Below are positions 51,501 through 59,598 of a stretch of 64,000 nucleotides of DNA, piece by piece. The notes below the pieces were generated by a model that searched no databases, was not told where the DNA came from, and worked only from the letters and a program-made list of their open reading frames with translations. The first letter of the stretch is position 1. Each line of letters opens with the position of its first letter. The stretch is from Klebsiella sp. RIT-PI-d (GTDB taxonomy: Bacteria; Pseudomonadota; Gammaproteobacteria; Enterobacterales; Enterobacteriaceae), in NCBI RefSeq assembly GCF_001187865.1, contig NZ_LGIT01000003.1:186001-250000 (forward strand). The letters are read 5' to 3'. The translations under genes were made by a program, and so were the position numbers.

Positions 51501-54346
51501 GGGGCCGTGCAGGCCGTGCAGCGATGGGTGATACGGCAAACTTCAAAATCGGTATGGAAACCACCACGGATACCACCACCACCCAGACCAAAAAGAATAC
51601 CAATGCGTCGCTGAATTTTGCTGACTCAGGATCTATTGAAGCGGGTAAAACCGTCGATATCGGTGGCGCGGATATGAGCGCAGGCAATGCGCTCGACATT
51701 TCTGCTGAGGAAGTCGCCAGCACCAAATATCTCGATGAGTCTAAAACCACACAATCTCATGAAGAAACGTTTATGGGTATCTCTGGTGAAGCTCACAGCG
51801 CAATTGCCGACTCGTTAGATAAAACGGGCAACCTGGTGGAAAAGGCACAGGATGGGCAGGATATCAATGCGGGCACTACCACAGCAGAAGTATTAGGCGA
51901 TGCTTCGAATTTGCTATTTAACGACCTGGCCGGCGCGTCGGTATCAATTGGTGTAAAAACCAGTAAAACCAGTGAAACCAGCTCGTCTACCTCAGAAAAT
52001 ATTACCAATATTGATGCAGGCAGTATTTCCATCAATTCGAAGAAAAATACGACCCTCAACGGTGTAGATATCAAAGCCGACGATGTGACCATTAACGCGG
52101 GTGGTGATGTTGATATCAATGCAGCAAAATCAACGTCTTCTTATACCACTGAAACCGCAACGCATCAGGCAGGTATCTCCATGGATGCAGGCGTTGATGT
52201 AAACAGCTTAAGCGCAGGGGTTTCATTTGGCTACAATGGCAGCAAAGACAGTGGCTCGGGTAATAGCACCAGTTATACAAATAGCAATATCGATGCAGGC
52301 AATGTAAACATTAACGCCGGTGGTGACATGACGATGTCGGGGGCAAATATTAATGCCAACACTGCCGATATCGACGTTGCAGGCGATCTAAATATTAATT
52401 CTCTTCAAGATATTACACATACTGAGGCTGATAACACTAACTGGGGTGCATCGGTGGGTGTTGGTATATCAACTGCGAATGGCGGTGTACCACTGCCCTC
52501 GTTTTCAGCTAACGGTGGTGGTGGATCTGAAAGCTACGATTCTGCGACTACGGCAAAACAGTCAGGTATTACTACCAATGGCGAGCTAAACGTGAAAACG
52601 GGCGGCGATCTGAATATGGAAGGATCACATCTGGTTTCCGAAGACGGATCGGGATCTGTGGATGTTGCAGGCAATATCAACACTAAAAGCCTGGAAGATT
52701 ATATTGAGCAAGATGGTAAGTACGGTGGCGGTGGCGCAGGCTTTGGTACAGATGGATATATTCCAACAGCGAATCTGTATGTAGATACCGTAGATGAAAT
52801 CCACTACAACGAGACGCAAAAATCAACAATTGCCGTAAATGATAAGACCAGTAAAGAGGTGAATGGCGATATTAACACTGACAAAGAGAATATGTCAGTT
52901 GTTACCCGCGATGAGAAAGAGGCGGGGAACAATATTTCGTTTACCGTTGGCGATCCGGGCCTTAAGAAAAAGGGCAAAGGTAGCTATGACGTTGATACGC
53001 CGACCACGCCGAAGAAGCGCAACACAGATACTGACACACCGTCTCATAAAACAGATGATGTGAAGCCGAAGCCGTCCGAAGACACCACGCCGAAGCCGAA
53101 GCCGTCCGAAGACACTACGCCGAAGAAGGATGATGAAACACAGAAAACAGACGATATAACACCGAAACCGGACAATATAACGCCGAAGCCGAAGCCGTCC
53201 GAAGATACCACGACGAAGGACACGACGCCTTCCGACACGGCCCATAGTGAAGATGTGCCAACGGTTGAACCGTCTAAGGCTGATGACCTGAAACCTGCGC
53301 CGAAACCGAGCGGCGATGCCACCGACGGTGACTCGGCAGCTAACAAGCCAGCGCCAGCAAAAAAATGGGCGGTGCCAAATACCAACTATCCAACGCTGTC
53401 GCCAGGATCGGCTACCGGCAGATCGGGAATGGACGCACCGAAAACACCGAAGCACAGAACCGTCGATGGCGATCAAACCAACGGCGTCGCACCGGCCACC
53501 AATACCAGCGGTAATATTCCAACCCTGTCACCAGGGTCTGCTTCCGGTAAAAGCGGGATGGATACGCCGAAAACGCCGGCACATAAAACCGTCGATGGCG
53601 ATCAAACCAACGGCGTCGCACCGGCCAGCAATACCAGCGGTGATATTCCAACCCTGTCACCAGGGTCGGCTTCCGGTAAAAGCGGGATGGATACGCCGAA
53701 AACGCCGACGCATAAAACCGTCGATGGCGATCAAACCAACGGCGTCGCACCGGCCAGCAATACCAGCGGTGATATTCCTACGCTGTCGCCAGGGTCGGCT
53801 TCCGGTAAAAGCGGGATGGATACGCCGAAAACGCCGACGCATAAAACCGTCGATGGCGATCAAACCAACGGCGTCGCACCGGCCAGTAAAACCAGCGGTG
53901 ATACGTCTGCGCCAGATGCAACGTCAGGGAAAAGCAGTTCGGACACCGTAAAAACGCCGGATAATAAAAACCCGCAGGACGCTCAAACCGACGCCGTGAC
54001 GCCTGCCAGCAATACGGGAGGTAACATCCCTACGCTGTCGCCAGGATCGGCCTCTGGTAAAAGCGGAATGGATACGCCGAAAACGCCGGCACATAAAACG
54101 GTTGACGGCGATCAGACCAACGGGATTATTCCGGGCGGTAATACCGGCGGTAATATCCCTACGCTGTCGCCGGGATCGGCTTCCGGAAAAAGCGGGATGG
54201 ATATGCCAAAAACGCCAGAGCATAAAACGCTGGATGCGGCGATGAACCCGCGGAGTAACTGGAAACCGTTGCTGACTGAAACGCCCATTAATATCTATGC
54301 GGCCGTGACCATTAAGCTCAACGACACGGATTCAGACCTGGCCTGA
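45554..54346 (+). CDS. TpsA filamentous haemagglutinin-like exoprotein, no toxin tip
   Basis: 2,930 residues. An extended signal (about 1-40) is followed by the TPS secretion domain (about 50-290). The usual NPNG motif reads NENG at residues 145-148. FHA-type beta-helix repeats fill about 300-1275. A non-repeat region (about 1280-1690) contains FETRPSMIDQSEFTGSDYFF and DIVWFVSQ...VPVVYL, as in CdiA-family stalks. A second repeat region follows (about 1700-2420), then a Lys/Pro/Thr-rich tail (about 2482-2609) and seven copies of a 43-residue repeat (about 2612-2895). The end is TIKLNDTDSDLA. No VENN or similar pretoxin motif and no immunity gene follow, so this is likely a surface fibre rather than a CDI toxin. 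Last gene of the block. Confidence 0.95.
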   Translation: MKRKVKSKHKITAGTLHKHLCPVYLSLAGVFSVGAEATTTPDSKQTNGPTMGQTANGTPMINIADPNARGISHNKFDQFNVDKQGMVFNNSMQDGVTKIGGYAIKNAQLQQEASAIISEVTGAKASYINGTMEVFGKKADIIIANENGISVNGATTINANSLTLSTGKVQMKDDGNFMLAVQKGNVEITGQGISTEGLSYFDIVSRSAQLQGEIAGAADVKVLAGKNDYDLAGRTHTVNSKGDNQTPGVAIDGSTLGSMYGGKIQLISTESGAGVRHAGAIIASKDIEISADGDISLTTLHSDQGIKIAGNNIALNKDGEGKGGTEAQNDIIINALAGTTINNDILSHSGIIRIDASSLLQNAAALITESAANTSVPAIQINVAGQYTLNGGLKALDANGNVIKDGVVTLRNGDFVVLVNGQETAFTSVVSDAEIVSHSGDIAINAKGMSNNGVIIAKKGTLQINLQDAFENNGSINATGDITVASGNMKNNGILYATGIQTLSVATLENNGRLFADKQLVMNASALNNRGIIGVNQGKLDVTITGNLNNSGTISGDDAELLLTADGDITNDGNIISNKQDVKVSSKNKSIANRGKIEGRTTTITTAAAGAQINNSGNISAKQQLQIKTTTLSNSNGGQLSSGGNMELAFSKQMINSGEAQILADGMLNIRGESGSTLTNESGGWIQGDSVSVDGITSLTNSGEGVLIATNEMKLGALDTLTNDGATIQGGHLSISDVNILNNINGSTLYANESIVLDNIKTFNNDNSLVVSDGELTVATVKTLNNSNGGSLSGSVKAALSDIDTLNNITGSVIASDTLVDIKKVKTLTNASDAVISSMGDIKLDNITTLNNDAVIISEGNISLTNGDTFKNQGIVQAGADLVISHLRSLINQGSGNVLMALGNLTFTDIESLVNTDHAVITTGMNAVLSAIGVVTNNGAGIIQAQDGKIEISATTLNNSGSVPTDSGVDDVSTIVSSGDIIINADTVNNSDQAVIVASDGDLTLNITKQLNNSARAVLISDYKTTINAHNSIVNNKDSALIGGTDVSITSDTLNNTASSSVSAENSLNIETAHLDNADGLLESAMTLALDVVDSIYLNDTNGDIHAGQSLDITTQGGFTNDSGIEALGDLNIHAKDAFVNKQSIISAGDLNVDAASITNEANTLLWTMGDMSLDARSGTFVNKMKGNILSMGDISIIAKEIWNYAAIIRAEKDINLDAETIKNESTYTGGDVTQTVTQDSSGYYSEVEHLTTKTNYQTTFHIPVLASDIALDTLAEISAGGNININQRDIYETHDVINEGGLIQAGHDVTITGNIYNSPKYVSESVYDYLKIALSSPITVKYDWGVIEGKHKTTLTFNSLYQYLNYLFGNGSPATSNGGENPEKNRVYKTLVDAAKDSTQLKSIMNKIFGETWMTEDYSTLRNDWTSITQADNQPLKDGMIYFVPLEKGEITAGRDFTQNGGTINNGIAEAGTINQGAGITDVAVGEYTVDTAIAGYDIKVNTKSIDELSMGISPLPTIKDLVAIPGMFEISTDFKKASEAEKNGTEYSAPANNIVPIFETRPSMIDQSEFTGSDYFFDQVGYDPVNPINVIGDNYFTSELIRREVSGAVGSFFAVRDGLEGDELVQQFMDNAGVAAADSELGLVVGQPLTDEQKNNLDQDIVWFVSQNLNGVEVMVPVVYLCPETLKQIESGEVSNGSAAINAGNNVNVDADAINNMNGSIHSGGDMTLVSDGDINNVSNGMDAGISAGGNIDMTTTNGDINNTGAAIKADGDIDMSAENGDITMTASVGRDESGNQKIHANDDGVSAGGSISMEAESITSNASDITAGEDISLKATDGDVTFNDLHEMRADRTIDSEITGAASYKITDTKNTTGTAIGSNVSAGGNMTIDASNDVIMEGGTYSADTGSIKAGNDVTLKTSEDVALEEQSITSRQFIAEASASGVGQTIEAGYGRNEGTSTSKTSGDYTSAGSEGKSQSAGGRAGRAAMGDTANFKIGMETTTDTTTTQTKKNTNASLNFADSGSIEAGKTVDIGGADMSAGNALDISAEEVASTKYLDESKTTQSHEETFMGISGEAHSAIADSLDKTGNLVEKAQDGQDINAGTTTAEVLGDASNLLFNDLAGASVSIGVKTSKTSETSSSTSENITNIDAGSISINSKKNTTLNGVDIKADDVTINAGGDVDINAAKSTSSYTTETATHQAGISMDAGVDVNSLSAGVSFGYNGSKDSGSGNSTSYTNSNIDAGNVNINAGGDMTMSGANINANTADIDVAGDLNINSLQDITHTEADNTNWGASVGVGISTANGGVPLPSFSANGGGGSESYDSATTAKQSGITTNGELNVKTGGDLNMEGSHLVSEDGSGSVDVAGNINTKSLEDYIEQDGKYGGGGAGFGTDGYIPTANLYVDTVDEIHYNETQKSTIAVNDKTSKEVNGDINTDKENMSVVTRDEKEAGNNISFTVGDPGLKKKGKGSYDVDTPTTPKKRNTDTDTPSHKTDDVKPKPSEDTTPKPKPSEDTTPKKDDETQKTDDITPKPDNITPKPKPSEDTTTKDTTPSDTAHSEDVPTVEPSKADDLKPAPKPSGDATDGDSAANKPAPAKKWAVPNTNYPTLSPGSATGRSGMDAPKTPKHRTVDGDQTNGVAPATNTSGNIPTLSPGSASGKSGMDTPKTPAHKTVDGDQTNGVAPASNTSGDIPTLSPGSASGKSGMDTPKTPTHKTVDGDQTNGVAPASNTSGDIPTLSPGSASGKSGMDTPKTPTHKTVDGDQTNGVAPASKTSGDTSAPDATSGKSSSDTVKTPDNKNPQDAQTDAVTPASNTGGNIPTLSPGSASGKSGMDTPKTPAHKTVDGDQTNGIIPGGNTGGNIPTLSPGSASGKSGMDMPKTPEHKTLDAAMNPRSNWKPLLTETPINIYAAVTIKLNDTDSDLA
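52999..53380 (+). repeat. Lys-Pro-Thr-Asp-rich low-complexity segment of tpsA
   Basis: In-frame coding repeats such as KPSEDTTPKPKPSEDTTP, in units of about 10 codons (several copies of AAGCCGTCCGAAGA). A stiff extended linker is expected, probably cell-wall or surface spanning. The repeated DNA creates long false ORFs on the other strand. Confidence 0.85.
53387..54238 (+). repeat. Tandem 129-bp repeats at the 3' end of tpsA
   Basis: Units start at 53387, 53516, 53645, 53774, 54026 and 54155 (the last partial, to 54238), each 129 bp (43 codons: IPTLSPGSASGKSGMDTPKT then HKTVDGDQTNGVAP). A diverged 123-bp unit lies at 53903-54025. Units 2, 3 and 4 are almost identical in DNA. Copy number is likely to vary between strains and to be collapsed in short-read assemblies. 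Confidence 0.92.
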
Positions 54347-54361
54347 CGTTGACCGGCCCTT

Positions 54362-54400
54362 CTCTCTTTCGTCCTTTACAGGACGAAAGAGAGCTTTTTA
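54362..54400 (+). terminator. Terminator after tpsA
   Basis: CTCTCTTTCGTCC (54362-54374) pairs perfectly with GGACGAAAGAGAG (54381-54393), followed by CTTTTTAA. Lies between convergent tpsA and speB and marks the right edge of the accessory block. Confidence 0.92.
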
Positions 54401-54445
54401 ACTGGCCCGACAAAACGCTATCGCGCGCGATCGGGCCAGATTTTA

Positions 54446-55366
54446 TTACTCGCCTTTTTTTGCTGCCTGGATATACAACATTTCCAGCGCCAGTGTCGCG
54501 GCAGCCAGCGCCGTGATCTCAGACTGATCGTATGCCGGTGCCACTTCCACCAGATCCATTCCGACGATATTTAAATCTTTCAGGCCACGAACCAGCTTAA
54601 TCGCCCGGTCGGATGTCAGACCGCCGATAACCGGCGTACCGGTACCTGGTGCAAATGCCGGGTCCAGACAGTCAATATCAAAGGTCAGGTATACCGGCAT
54701 ATCGCCGACAATCTGTTTTACCTGAGCGATGATGTCATCAACCGTACGATCGTTAACCTGACAGGCGTCCAGCACGGTAAAGCCATTATCTTTATCAAAC
54801 TCAGTACGAATACCAATCTGGACAGAATGATTTGGATCGATCAGTCCCTCTTTCGGCGCGGTATAGAACATCGTGCCGTGATCAAATTCGCATCCGTTGG
54901 CATAGGTATCGGTATGGGCGTCAAAATGGACCAGCGCCATTTTACCAAAATGTTTGGCGTGGGCGCGCAGCAGCGGCAGGGTCACAAAATGGTCGCCGCC
55001 GAAAGACAGCATTCGTTTTCCCGCTGCCAGCAGCTGTTCCGCATGAGCCTGCAGCTTTTCGCTCATCTCACGGGCGTCACCGAAGGCATAAACCAGATCG
55101 CCACAGTCAACCACATTCAGGCGCTCGCGCATGTCAAAGTTCCACGGGAAGCGATGATGCTCCCACGCCAGGTTCGTGGACACCTGACGGATCGCAGCCG
55201 GGCCGTGACGGCCACCGGGACGACCTGACGTTGCCATATCGAACGGAACGCCGGTAATAACCCAATCCGCATCGCTGTCGTACGGCTGGAAATTCAGCGG
55301 CAGACGTAAGAAACCAAAGGCATTGGATACCAGGGAATTATCGTATTGATGACCTAAGGTGCTCAT
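54446..55366 (-). CDS. speB: Agmatinase
   Basis: 306 residues from the ATG at 55364-55366 ([13 protein letters not shown]), the E. coli length. Mn2+ ureohydrolase making putrescine from agmatine. Metal motifs [18 protein letters not shown] and [17 protein letters not shown] are all present. A 29-residue in-frame upstream extension (to 55453) passes through the hairpin and is rejected. Downstream of speA. Confidence 0.97.
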   Translation of the reverse strand: MSTLGHQYDNSLVSNAFGFLRLPLNFQPYDSDADWVITGVPFDMATSGRPGGRHGPAAIRQVSTNLAWEHHRFPWNFDMRERLNVVDCGDLVYAFGDAREMSEKLQAHAEQLLAAGKRMLSFGGDHFVTLPLLRAHAKHFGKMALVHFDAHTDTYANGCEFDHGTMFYTAPKEGLIDPNHSVQIGIRTEFDKDNGFTVLDACQVNDRTVDDIIAQVKQIVGDMPVYLTFDIDCLDPAFAPGTGTPVIGGLTSDRAIKLVRGLKDLNIVGMDLVEVAPAYDQSEITALAAATLALEMLYIQAAKKGE

Positions 55367-55559
55367 GTGTTGACCTCTTTGGAGTCGATGTTGTGAAACA
55401 TAGATGAAAAAAAATCCCTTCCGCGTCGTTAAGCCCGACGAGAAAGGGATCATTTATAAGCTGCTTGTTACGGCGGATTATCGCCGTTAATTCAATCGGG
55501 TTCAAGAGAGTATAGGCAGTCATGCATCCCCTCGCCTGTCACCCGGTCAGGATGAAATA
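55367..55559 (-). promoter_or_regulatory. speA-speB intergenic leader with short ORF and terminator
   Basis: 193 bp. A minus-strand reading from ATG 55521-55523 (61 codons to 55338) has GAGGGG 4-9 nt upstream, runs through the terminator at 55407-55450, and ends 29 bp inside speB in another frame. This arrangement could be attenuation coupled to translation, or a chance ORF. I list it as regulatory, not as a gene. Confidence 0.4.
55407..55450 (-). terminator. Strong hairpin-oligoU before speB
   Basis: Minus strand: GATCCCTT...CGTCG-GGCTTAA-CGACG...AAGGGAT followed by T8. It lies about 40 bp upstream of the speB start and could end speA transcription or attenuate read-through into speB. Confidence 0.85.
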
Positions 55560-57536
55560 CTACTCGTCTTCGAGATACGTATACCCGTAAAGCCCCGCCT
55601 CAAACTCTTCAAGGAACTGCTGCTGGAGTGCATCGTCGAGATCGGTTTGCTTCACCTGATCGCGGAAATGCTTCAGCAACGTATTGGGGTCAAGCTGCAC
55701 ATATTGCAGCATATCGGCTACCGTATCGCCTTCGTCAGACAGCTCCACTTCTACGCTACCATCCGGGAAGACGAACACATCAACCGCTTCGGTATCGCCA
55801 AACAGGTTGTGCATGTTACCGAGGATTTCCTGATAGGCCCCCACCATAAAGAAGCCCAGCATCGGTGGATTTTCAGGATCGTACTCCGGCATCGGCATAG
55901 TCGTCGCAATACCGTCGCCGTCAATGTAGTGATCGATAGCGCCGTCGGAGTCGCAGGTAATATCCAGCAGAACCGCACGACGCTCAGGCACCTGATCCAG
56001 ACCTTCCAGCGGCAGAACCGGGAACAGCTGATCGATACCCCACGCATCCGGCATCGACTGGAACAGCGAAAAGTTAACGTACATCTTATCCGCCATGCGC
56101 TCCTGCAATTCGTCGATAATAGGACGATGCGCACGGTTGCTCGGATCAAGCTGCTTTTGTACTTCATGGCACATGTTCAGATAAAGCTGCTCGGCCCAGG
56201 CGCGCTCCTGAAGACTGAATGTTCCGGAGGAATAACCGATATGAATATCATGCAGGTCCATCTGGCTATCATGCAGCCATTCACGCAGCGAGCGACGGGT
56301 GCCCGGCTCATGCATTTCCTGCCAGGTTTCCCACATGCTTTGCAGCGCGCGCTGGGCGTCTTCGCCAGGCGCAACAGGAACGGTATATTCGTTACGCTCT
56401 ACGCCGATAATGTTCGACACCAGTACGGTATGGTGCGCCGTAACGGCACGTCCCGACTCGGTAATCACCGTCGGATGCGGCAGGCCGTGTTCCTCACAGG
56501 CATCGCCAATAGCCCAAATAATGTTGTTAGCATATTCATTAAGGCCATAGTTTACCGAACAATCGGACTGTGAACGGGTGCCTTCGTAATCCACGCCAAG
56601 GCCGCCGCCGACGTCAAAGCACTCAATGTTGACGCCAAGCTTGTGCAATTCCACGTAGAAACGTGCAGATTCGCGCACGCCGGTGGCGATATCACGAATA
56701 TTGGCCATCTGTGAACCGAGATGGAAATGCAGCAGTTGCAGGCTGTCCAGGCGCCCGGATTCACGCAGCGTTTCAACCAGCTGCAAGACCTGCGTTGCCG
56801 CCAGGCCAAATTTAGATTTTTCACCGCCGGAAGACTGCCATTTGCCGGACCCCTGCGACGCCAGACGCGCACGCACGCCCAGACGCGGGATCACATTCAG
56901 ACGCTCAGCTTCAGCCAGCACGATGGCGATTTCGGACATTTTTTCGATGACCAAATAGACTTTATGGCCCATCTTCTCGCCGATCAGTGCCAGACGGATA
57001 TATTCACGGTCTTTATAACCGTTACAGACAATCACGCTGCGGGTCATGCCTGCGTGGGCCAGAACCGCCATTAGCTCCGCTTTCGAACCGGCTTCCAGAC
57101 CCAGTGGCTCGCCAGAATGGATCAGGGACTCGATCACACGGCGGTGCTGATTAACCTTTATCGGGTAAACGAGGAAATAATCGCCGTTATAACCGTATGA
57201 TTCACGAGCGCGTTTGAACGCGGCGTTAATCGAGCGCAGGCGATGTTGCAAAATCTGCGGGAAGCAGAACAATGCAGGCAGGCGCTGGCCTTGTGCTTCG
57301 CGGGCCTTAACCAGTTTGGCAAGATCGACGCGTGCTTGTGGGACGTCGGGATCGGGGCACACGCTGATATGGCCCAGTTCGTTAACGTCGTAATAATTAT
57401 TACCCCACCACGCAATATTGTATGTGCGCAGCATCTTGCTGGCTTCCTGGGAGCTCATCGCAACCTCCTGCATGGAACGTAGTACACCTTGTTCGCCCGC
57501 TGACGAAGGCGAAACTGAAGAAATGTCGTCAGACAT
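55560..57536 (-). CDS. speA: Biosynthetic arginine decarboxylase
   Basis: 658 residues from the ATG at 57534-57536 ([12 protein letters not shown]), the E. coli length; another ATG 4 codons earlier is possible. PLP and Mg2+ enzyme making agmatine. PLP Lys127 in YPIKVNQH; glycine-rich phosphate loop in [13 protein letters not shown] (about 305-317); C-terminal substrate motif [12 protein letters not shown] (about 520-531). First step of the agmatine route with SpeB. Overlaps yqgB by 8 bp. Confidence 0.97.
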   Translation of the reverse strand: MSDDISSVSPSSAGEQGVLRSMQEVAMSSQEASKMLRTYNIAWWGNNYYDVNELGHISVCPDPDVPQARVDLAKLVKAREAQGQRLPALFCFPQILQHRLRSINAAFKRARESYGYNGDYFLVYPIKVNQHRRVIESLIHSGEPLGLEAGSKAELMAVLAHAGMTRSVIVCNGYKDREYIRLALIGEKMGHKVYLVIEKMSEIAIVLAEAERLNVIPRLGVRARLASQGSGKWQSSGGEKSKFGLAATQVLQLVETLRESGRLDSLQLLHFHLGSQMANIRDIATGVRESARFYVELHKLGVNIECFDVGGGLGVDYEGTRSQSDCSVNYGLNEYANNIIWAIGDACEEHGLPHPTVITESGRAVTAHHTVLVSNIIGVERNEYTVPVAPGEDAQRALQSMWETWQEMHEPGTRRSLREWLHDSQMDLHDIHIGYSSGTFSLQERAWAEQLYLNMCHEVQKQLDPSNRAHRPIIDELQERMADKMYVNFSLFQSMPDAWGIDQLFPVLPLEGLDQVPERRAVLLDITCDSDGAIDHYIDGDGIATTMPMPEYDPENPPMLGFFMVGAYQEILGNMHNLFGDTEAVDVFVFPDGSVEVELSDEGDTVADMLQYVQLDPNTLLKHFRDQVKQTDLDDALQQQFLEEFEAGLYGYTYLEDE

Positions 57537-57675
57537 AGCGAACCTCAAATTGTGTCGAAAGTGTAAAACAGCAAACTACTATCGCAGCCCAAAGGCGCGA
57601 TAACAACCCATAAACAGTCTGATTCTTCAGTAGAAAATGCTGAAGCGCCAGCTGAGCGAACGGTTTCTTATTCAT
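57529..57675 (-). CDS. yqgB: YqgB, small protein overlapping the speA start
   Basis: 48 residues from the ATG at 57673-57675 ([19 protein letters not shown]). E. coli YqgB is about 43 residues with the same layout: K-rich start, QHxLLxN, then YGLLSxxxAAIVVxCFTL. Its stop lies 8 bp inside speA, so the two are translationally coupled. The function is unknown. A longer reading from 57747 is possible but not like the family. Annotators often miss this gene. Confidence 0.7.
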   Translation of the reverse strand: MNKKPFAQLALQHFLLKNQTVYGLLSRLWAAIVVCCFTLSTQFEVRYV

Positions 57676-58443
57676 ATCATTGTAAAACACGTACCCGAAC
57701 CTGGTATGACAATTCGGAGAAACCATGAGAAAACCCTTGCTTAGCAAGAGCGCCCTTGTTCAGTTCACAGTCGGTAATCGGCTCTGAGATCCTGAGAAAC
57801 ACCGGGATGGGTATAACATCGGCAGGTTTGTATCAACGAGATGCAGATTGCGGAAAAGAAGCGCACACCAGAACAGTGCGGCTGCATAAGCGGCGTCCAA
57901 TGGTTCATTATTTCGTATCACCTCCACGCCAACTTCTTCAGTCAGCGATAAGCCAAAGCTAAAGTTTTAACCCGGCTGGAAGTGGCGACACGATGAATTT
58001 CGTCGTGCGCTTTTATATGAGCCGCGCGCGGCGTTTTATACGTGGTTCGTCTCTGAAATGCAAAAGATAAATACGCGCTATCCCTGACTTACCGCACGAC
58101 AATCTCATCCGCTTTGCCTGGTAATGCGACATTAATCAAAAAAAAACTGGAAATCGGGTGAGTAACTACCCTAAAATAGCCGTCCAGATGTTAATCCATC
58201 TATACATAAAAGCATTCAAATTGCATTGCGACGGCCAGCGACTCAACTCCGACCATGAAGCTAACACGGTGTCCAGTTTACTGCCCGCAGCCAGTCCATA
58301 AGCAGTTTGAAGAATCGGGTATATACAGATTAACACGCCGACTGCCAGTGCCAATCAACCTGCACGCCCTGGTAGAGTTATCCATCATGGCAACTCCGCA
58401 TGGCAGTTTGCGCTAACCGACTTCTCCTTGGGTGAAATTAAAC
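57676..58443. other. Gap between yqgB and metK with possible decayed coding sequence
   Basis: 768 bp. Plus-strand frames contain natural-looking but interrupted peptide, for example a 36-residue reading from ATG 57841 to 57951 and, after a stop, PGWKWRHDEFRRALLYEPRA...KINTRYP to about 58100. The minus strand has a 62-residue reading from a TTG at 58354 to 58166 with a membrane-like start (ALAVGVLICIYPILQTAYGL), in the place of E. coli yqgD. None has a convincing start, and I do not recognise the family. The last 60 bp should hold metK's own promoter and leader. Confidence 0.4.
58166..58354 (-). CDS. Possible small membrane protein in the yqgD position
   Basis: 62 residues if the TTG at 58352-58354 is the start; a stop codon lies directly before it, so no longer form exists in this frame. 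A hydrophobic stretch of about 18 residues is followed by SKLDTVLASWSELSRW. E. coli has a predicted small membrane protein, YqgD, between yqgB and metK. I cannot confirm the match, so this is a weak call. Confidence 0.25.
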   Translation of the reverse strand: MALAVGVLICIYPILQTAYGLAAGSKLDTVLASWSELSRWPSQCNLNAFMYRWINIWTAILG

Positions 58444-59598
58444 ATGGCAAAACACCTTTTTACGTCTGAGTCCGTTTCAGAAGGGCATCCTGACAAAATC
58501 GCAGACCAAATCTCCGATGCTGTACTGGATGCGATCCTCGAACAGGACCCAAAAGCGCGCGTTGCGTGTGAAACCTACGTTAAAACCGGCATGGTTTTAG
58601 TTGGCGGTGAAATTACCACCAGCGCATGGGTTGATATCGAAGAGATCACCCGCAATACGGTACGTGACATAGGTTATATCCACTCTGACATGGGTTTTGA
58701 TGCCAACTCTTGCGCCGTATTGAGCGCGATTGGTAAACAATCTCCGGATATCAATCAGGGCGTTGACCGTGCCGATCCGCTGGAACAGGGTGCGGGCGAC
58801 CAGGGTCTGATGTTTGGCTATGCGACTAACGAAACCGACGTGCTGATGCCTGCGCCTATCACCTATGCGCACCGTCTGGTGCAGCGTCAGGCTGAAGTGC
58901 GTAAAAACGGTACCCTGCCGTGGCTGCGTCCGGATGCAAAAAGCCAGGTCACCTTCCAGTACGATGATGGCAAAATTGTCGGCATTGATGCGGTCGTCCT
59001 GTCGACTCAGCATGCTGAAGATATCGATCAGAAATCGCTGCAAGAAGCGGTAATGGAAGAGATCATCAAGCCAGTGCTGCCGACCGAATGGCTGAACAGC
59101 GCGACCAAGTTCTTTATCAACCCGACCGGTCGTTTTGTGATCGGCGGCCCGATGGGCGATTGCGGTTTAACCGGACGTAAAATCATCGTCGATACCTACG
59201 GCGGCATGGCGCGTCACGGCGGCGGTGCATTCTCTGGTAAAGATCCGTCTAAAGTTGACCGTTCTGCCGCCTATGCCGCGCGTTACGTAGCGAAAAACAT
59301 CGTGGCTGCGGGTCTGGCCGATCGTTGTGAAATCCAGGTTTCTTACGCTATCGGCGTGGCTGAGCCAACATCGATCATGGTTGAAACCTTTGGCACCGAA
59401 AAAATTGCCAGCGAACAGCTGACGCTACTGGTACGCGAGTTCTTCGACCTGCGTCCTTACGGCCTGATCCAGATGCTGGATCTACTGCATCCGATTTACA
59501 AAGAAACGGCCGCTTACGGTCACTTTGGTCGCGAACATTTCCCGTGGGAAAAAACCGATAAAGCGCAACTGCTGCGTGATGCTGCCGGTCTGAAATAA
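58444..59598 (+). CDS. metK: S-adenosylmethionine synthase
   Basis: 384 residues from the ATG at 58444 ([18 protein letters not shown]); a GTG at 58432 adds 4 residues and is not preferred. Makes SAM from methionine and [19 protein letters not shown] (about 14-29), [15 protein letters not shown] (about 115-129) and [22 protein letters not shown] (start about 259) are the family signatures. A terminator follows 20 bp after the stop. Confidence 0.98.
   Translation: MAKHLFTSESVSEGHPDKIADQISDAVLDAILEQDPKARVACETYVKTGMVLVGGEITTSAWVDIEEITRNTVRDIGYIHSDMGFDANSCAVLSAIGKQSPDINQGVDRADPLEQGAGDQGLMFGYATNETDVLMPAPITYAHRLVQRQAEVRKNGTLPWLRPDAKSQVTFQYDDGKIVGIDAVVLSTQHAEDIDQKSLQEAVMEEIIKPVLPTEWLNSATKFFINPTGRFVIGGPMGDCGLTGRKIIVDTYGGMARHGGGAFSGKDPSKVDRSAAYAARYVAKNIVAAGLADRCEIQVSYAIGVAEPTSIMVETFGTEKIASEQLTLLVREFFDLRPYGLIQMLDLLHPIYKETAAYGHFGREHFPWEKTDKAQLLRDAAGLK

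Noticed and set aside
52895-53476. 193-codon minus-strand reading opposite tpsA
   Set aside because: It is the complement of the Lys/Pro/Thr repeats, Arg-rich and low-complexity, with no start signal; the plus-strand protein explains the sequence.
53316-53951. 211-codon plus-strand reading in a second frame of tpsA
   Set aside because: It is the repeat array read out of frame; its apparent repeats follow the 129-bp units.
53387-54238. Tandem repeats as a CRISPR array
   Set aside because: Units are contiguous, 129 bp, in frame with tpsA and have no spacers or cas genes.
54239-54446. CDI toxin tip or immunity gene after tpsA
   Set aside because: The protein ends 36 codons past the repeats without a VENN-like motif, and only a terminator lies before speB.
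58186-58209. MetJ boxes upstream of metK
   Set aside because: Three 8-mers match AGACGTCT at about five positions only, and they lie over 230 bp from the start; too weak to call.
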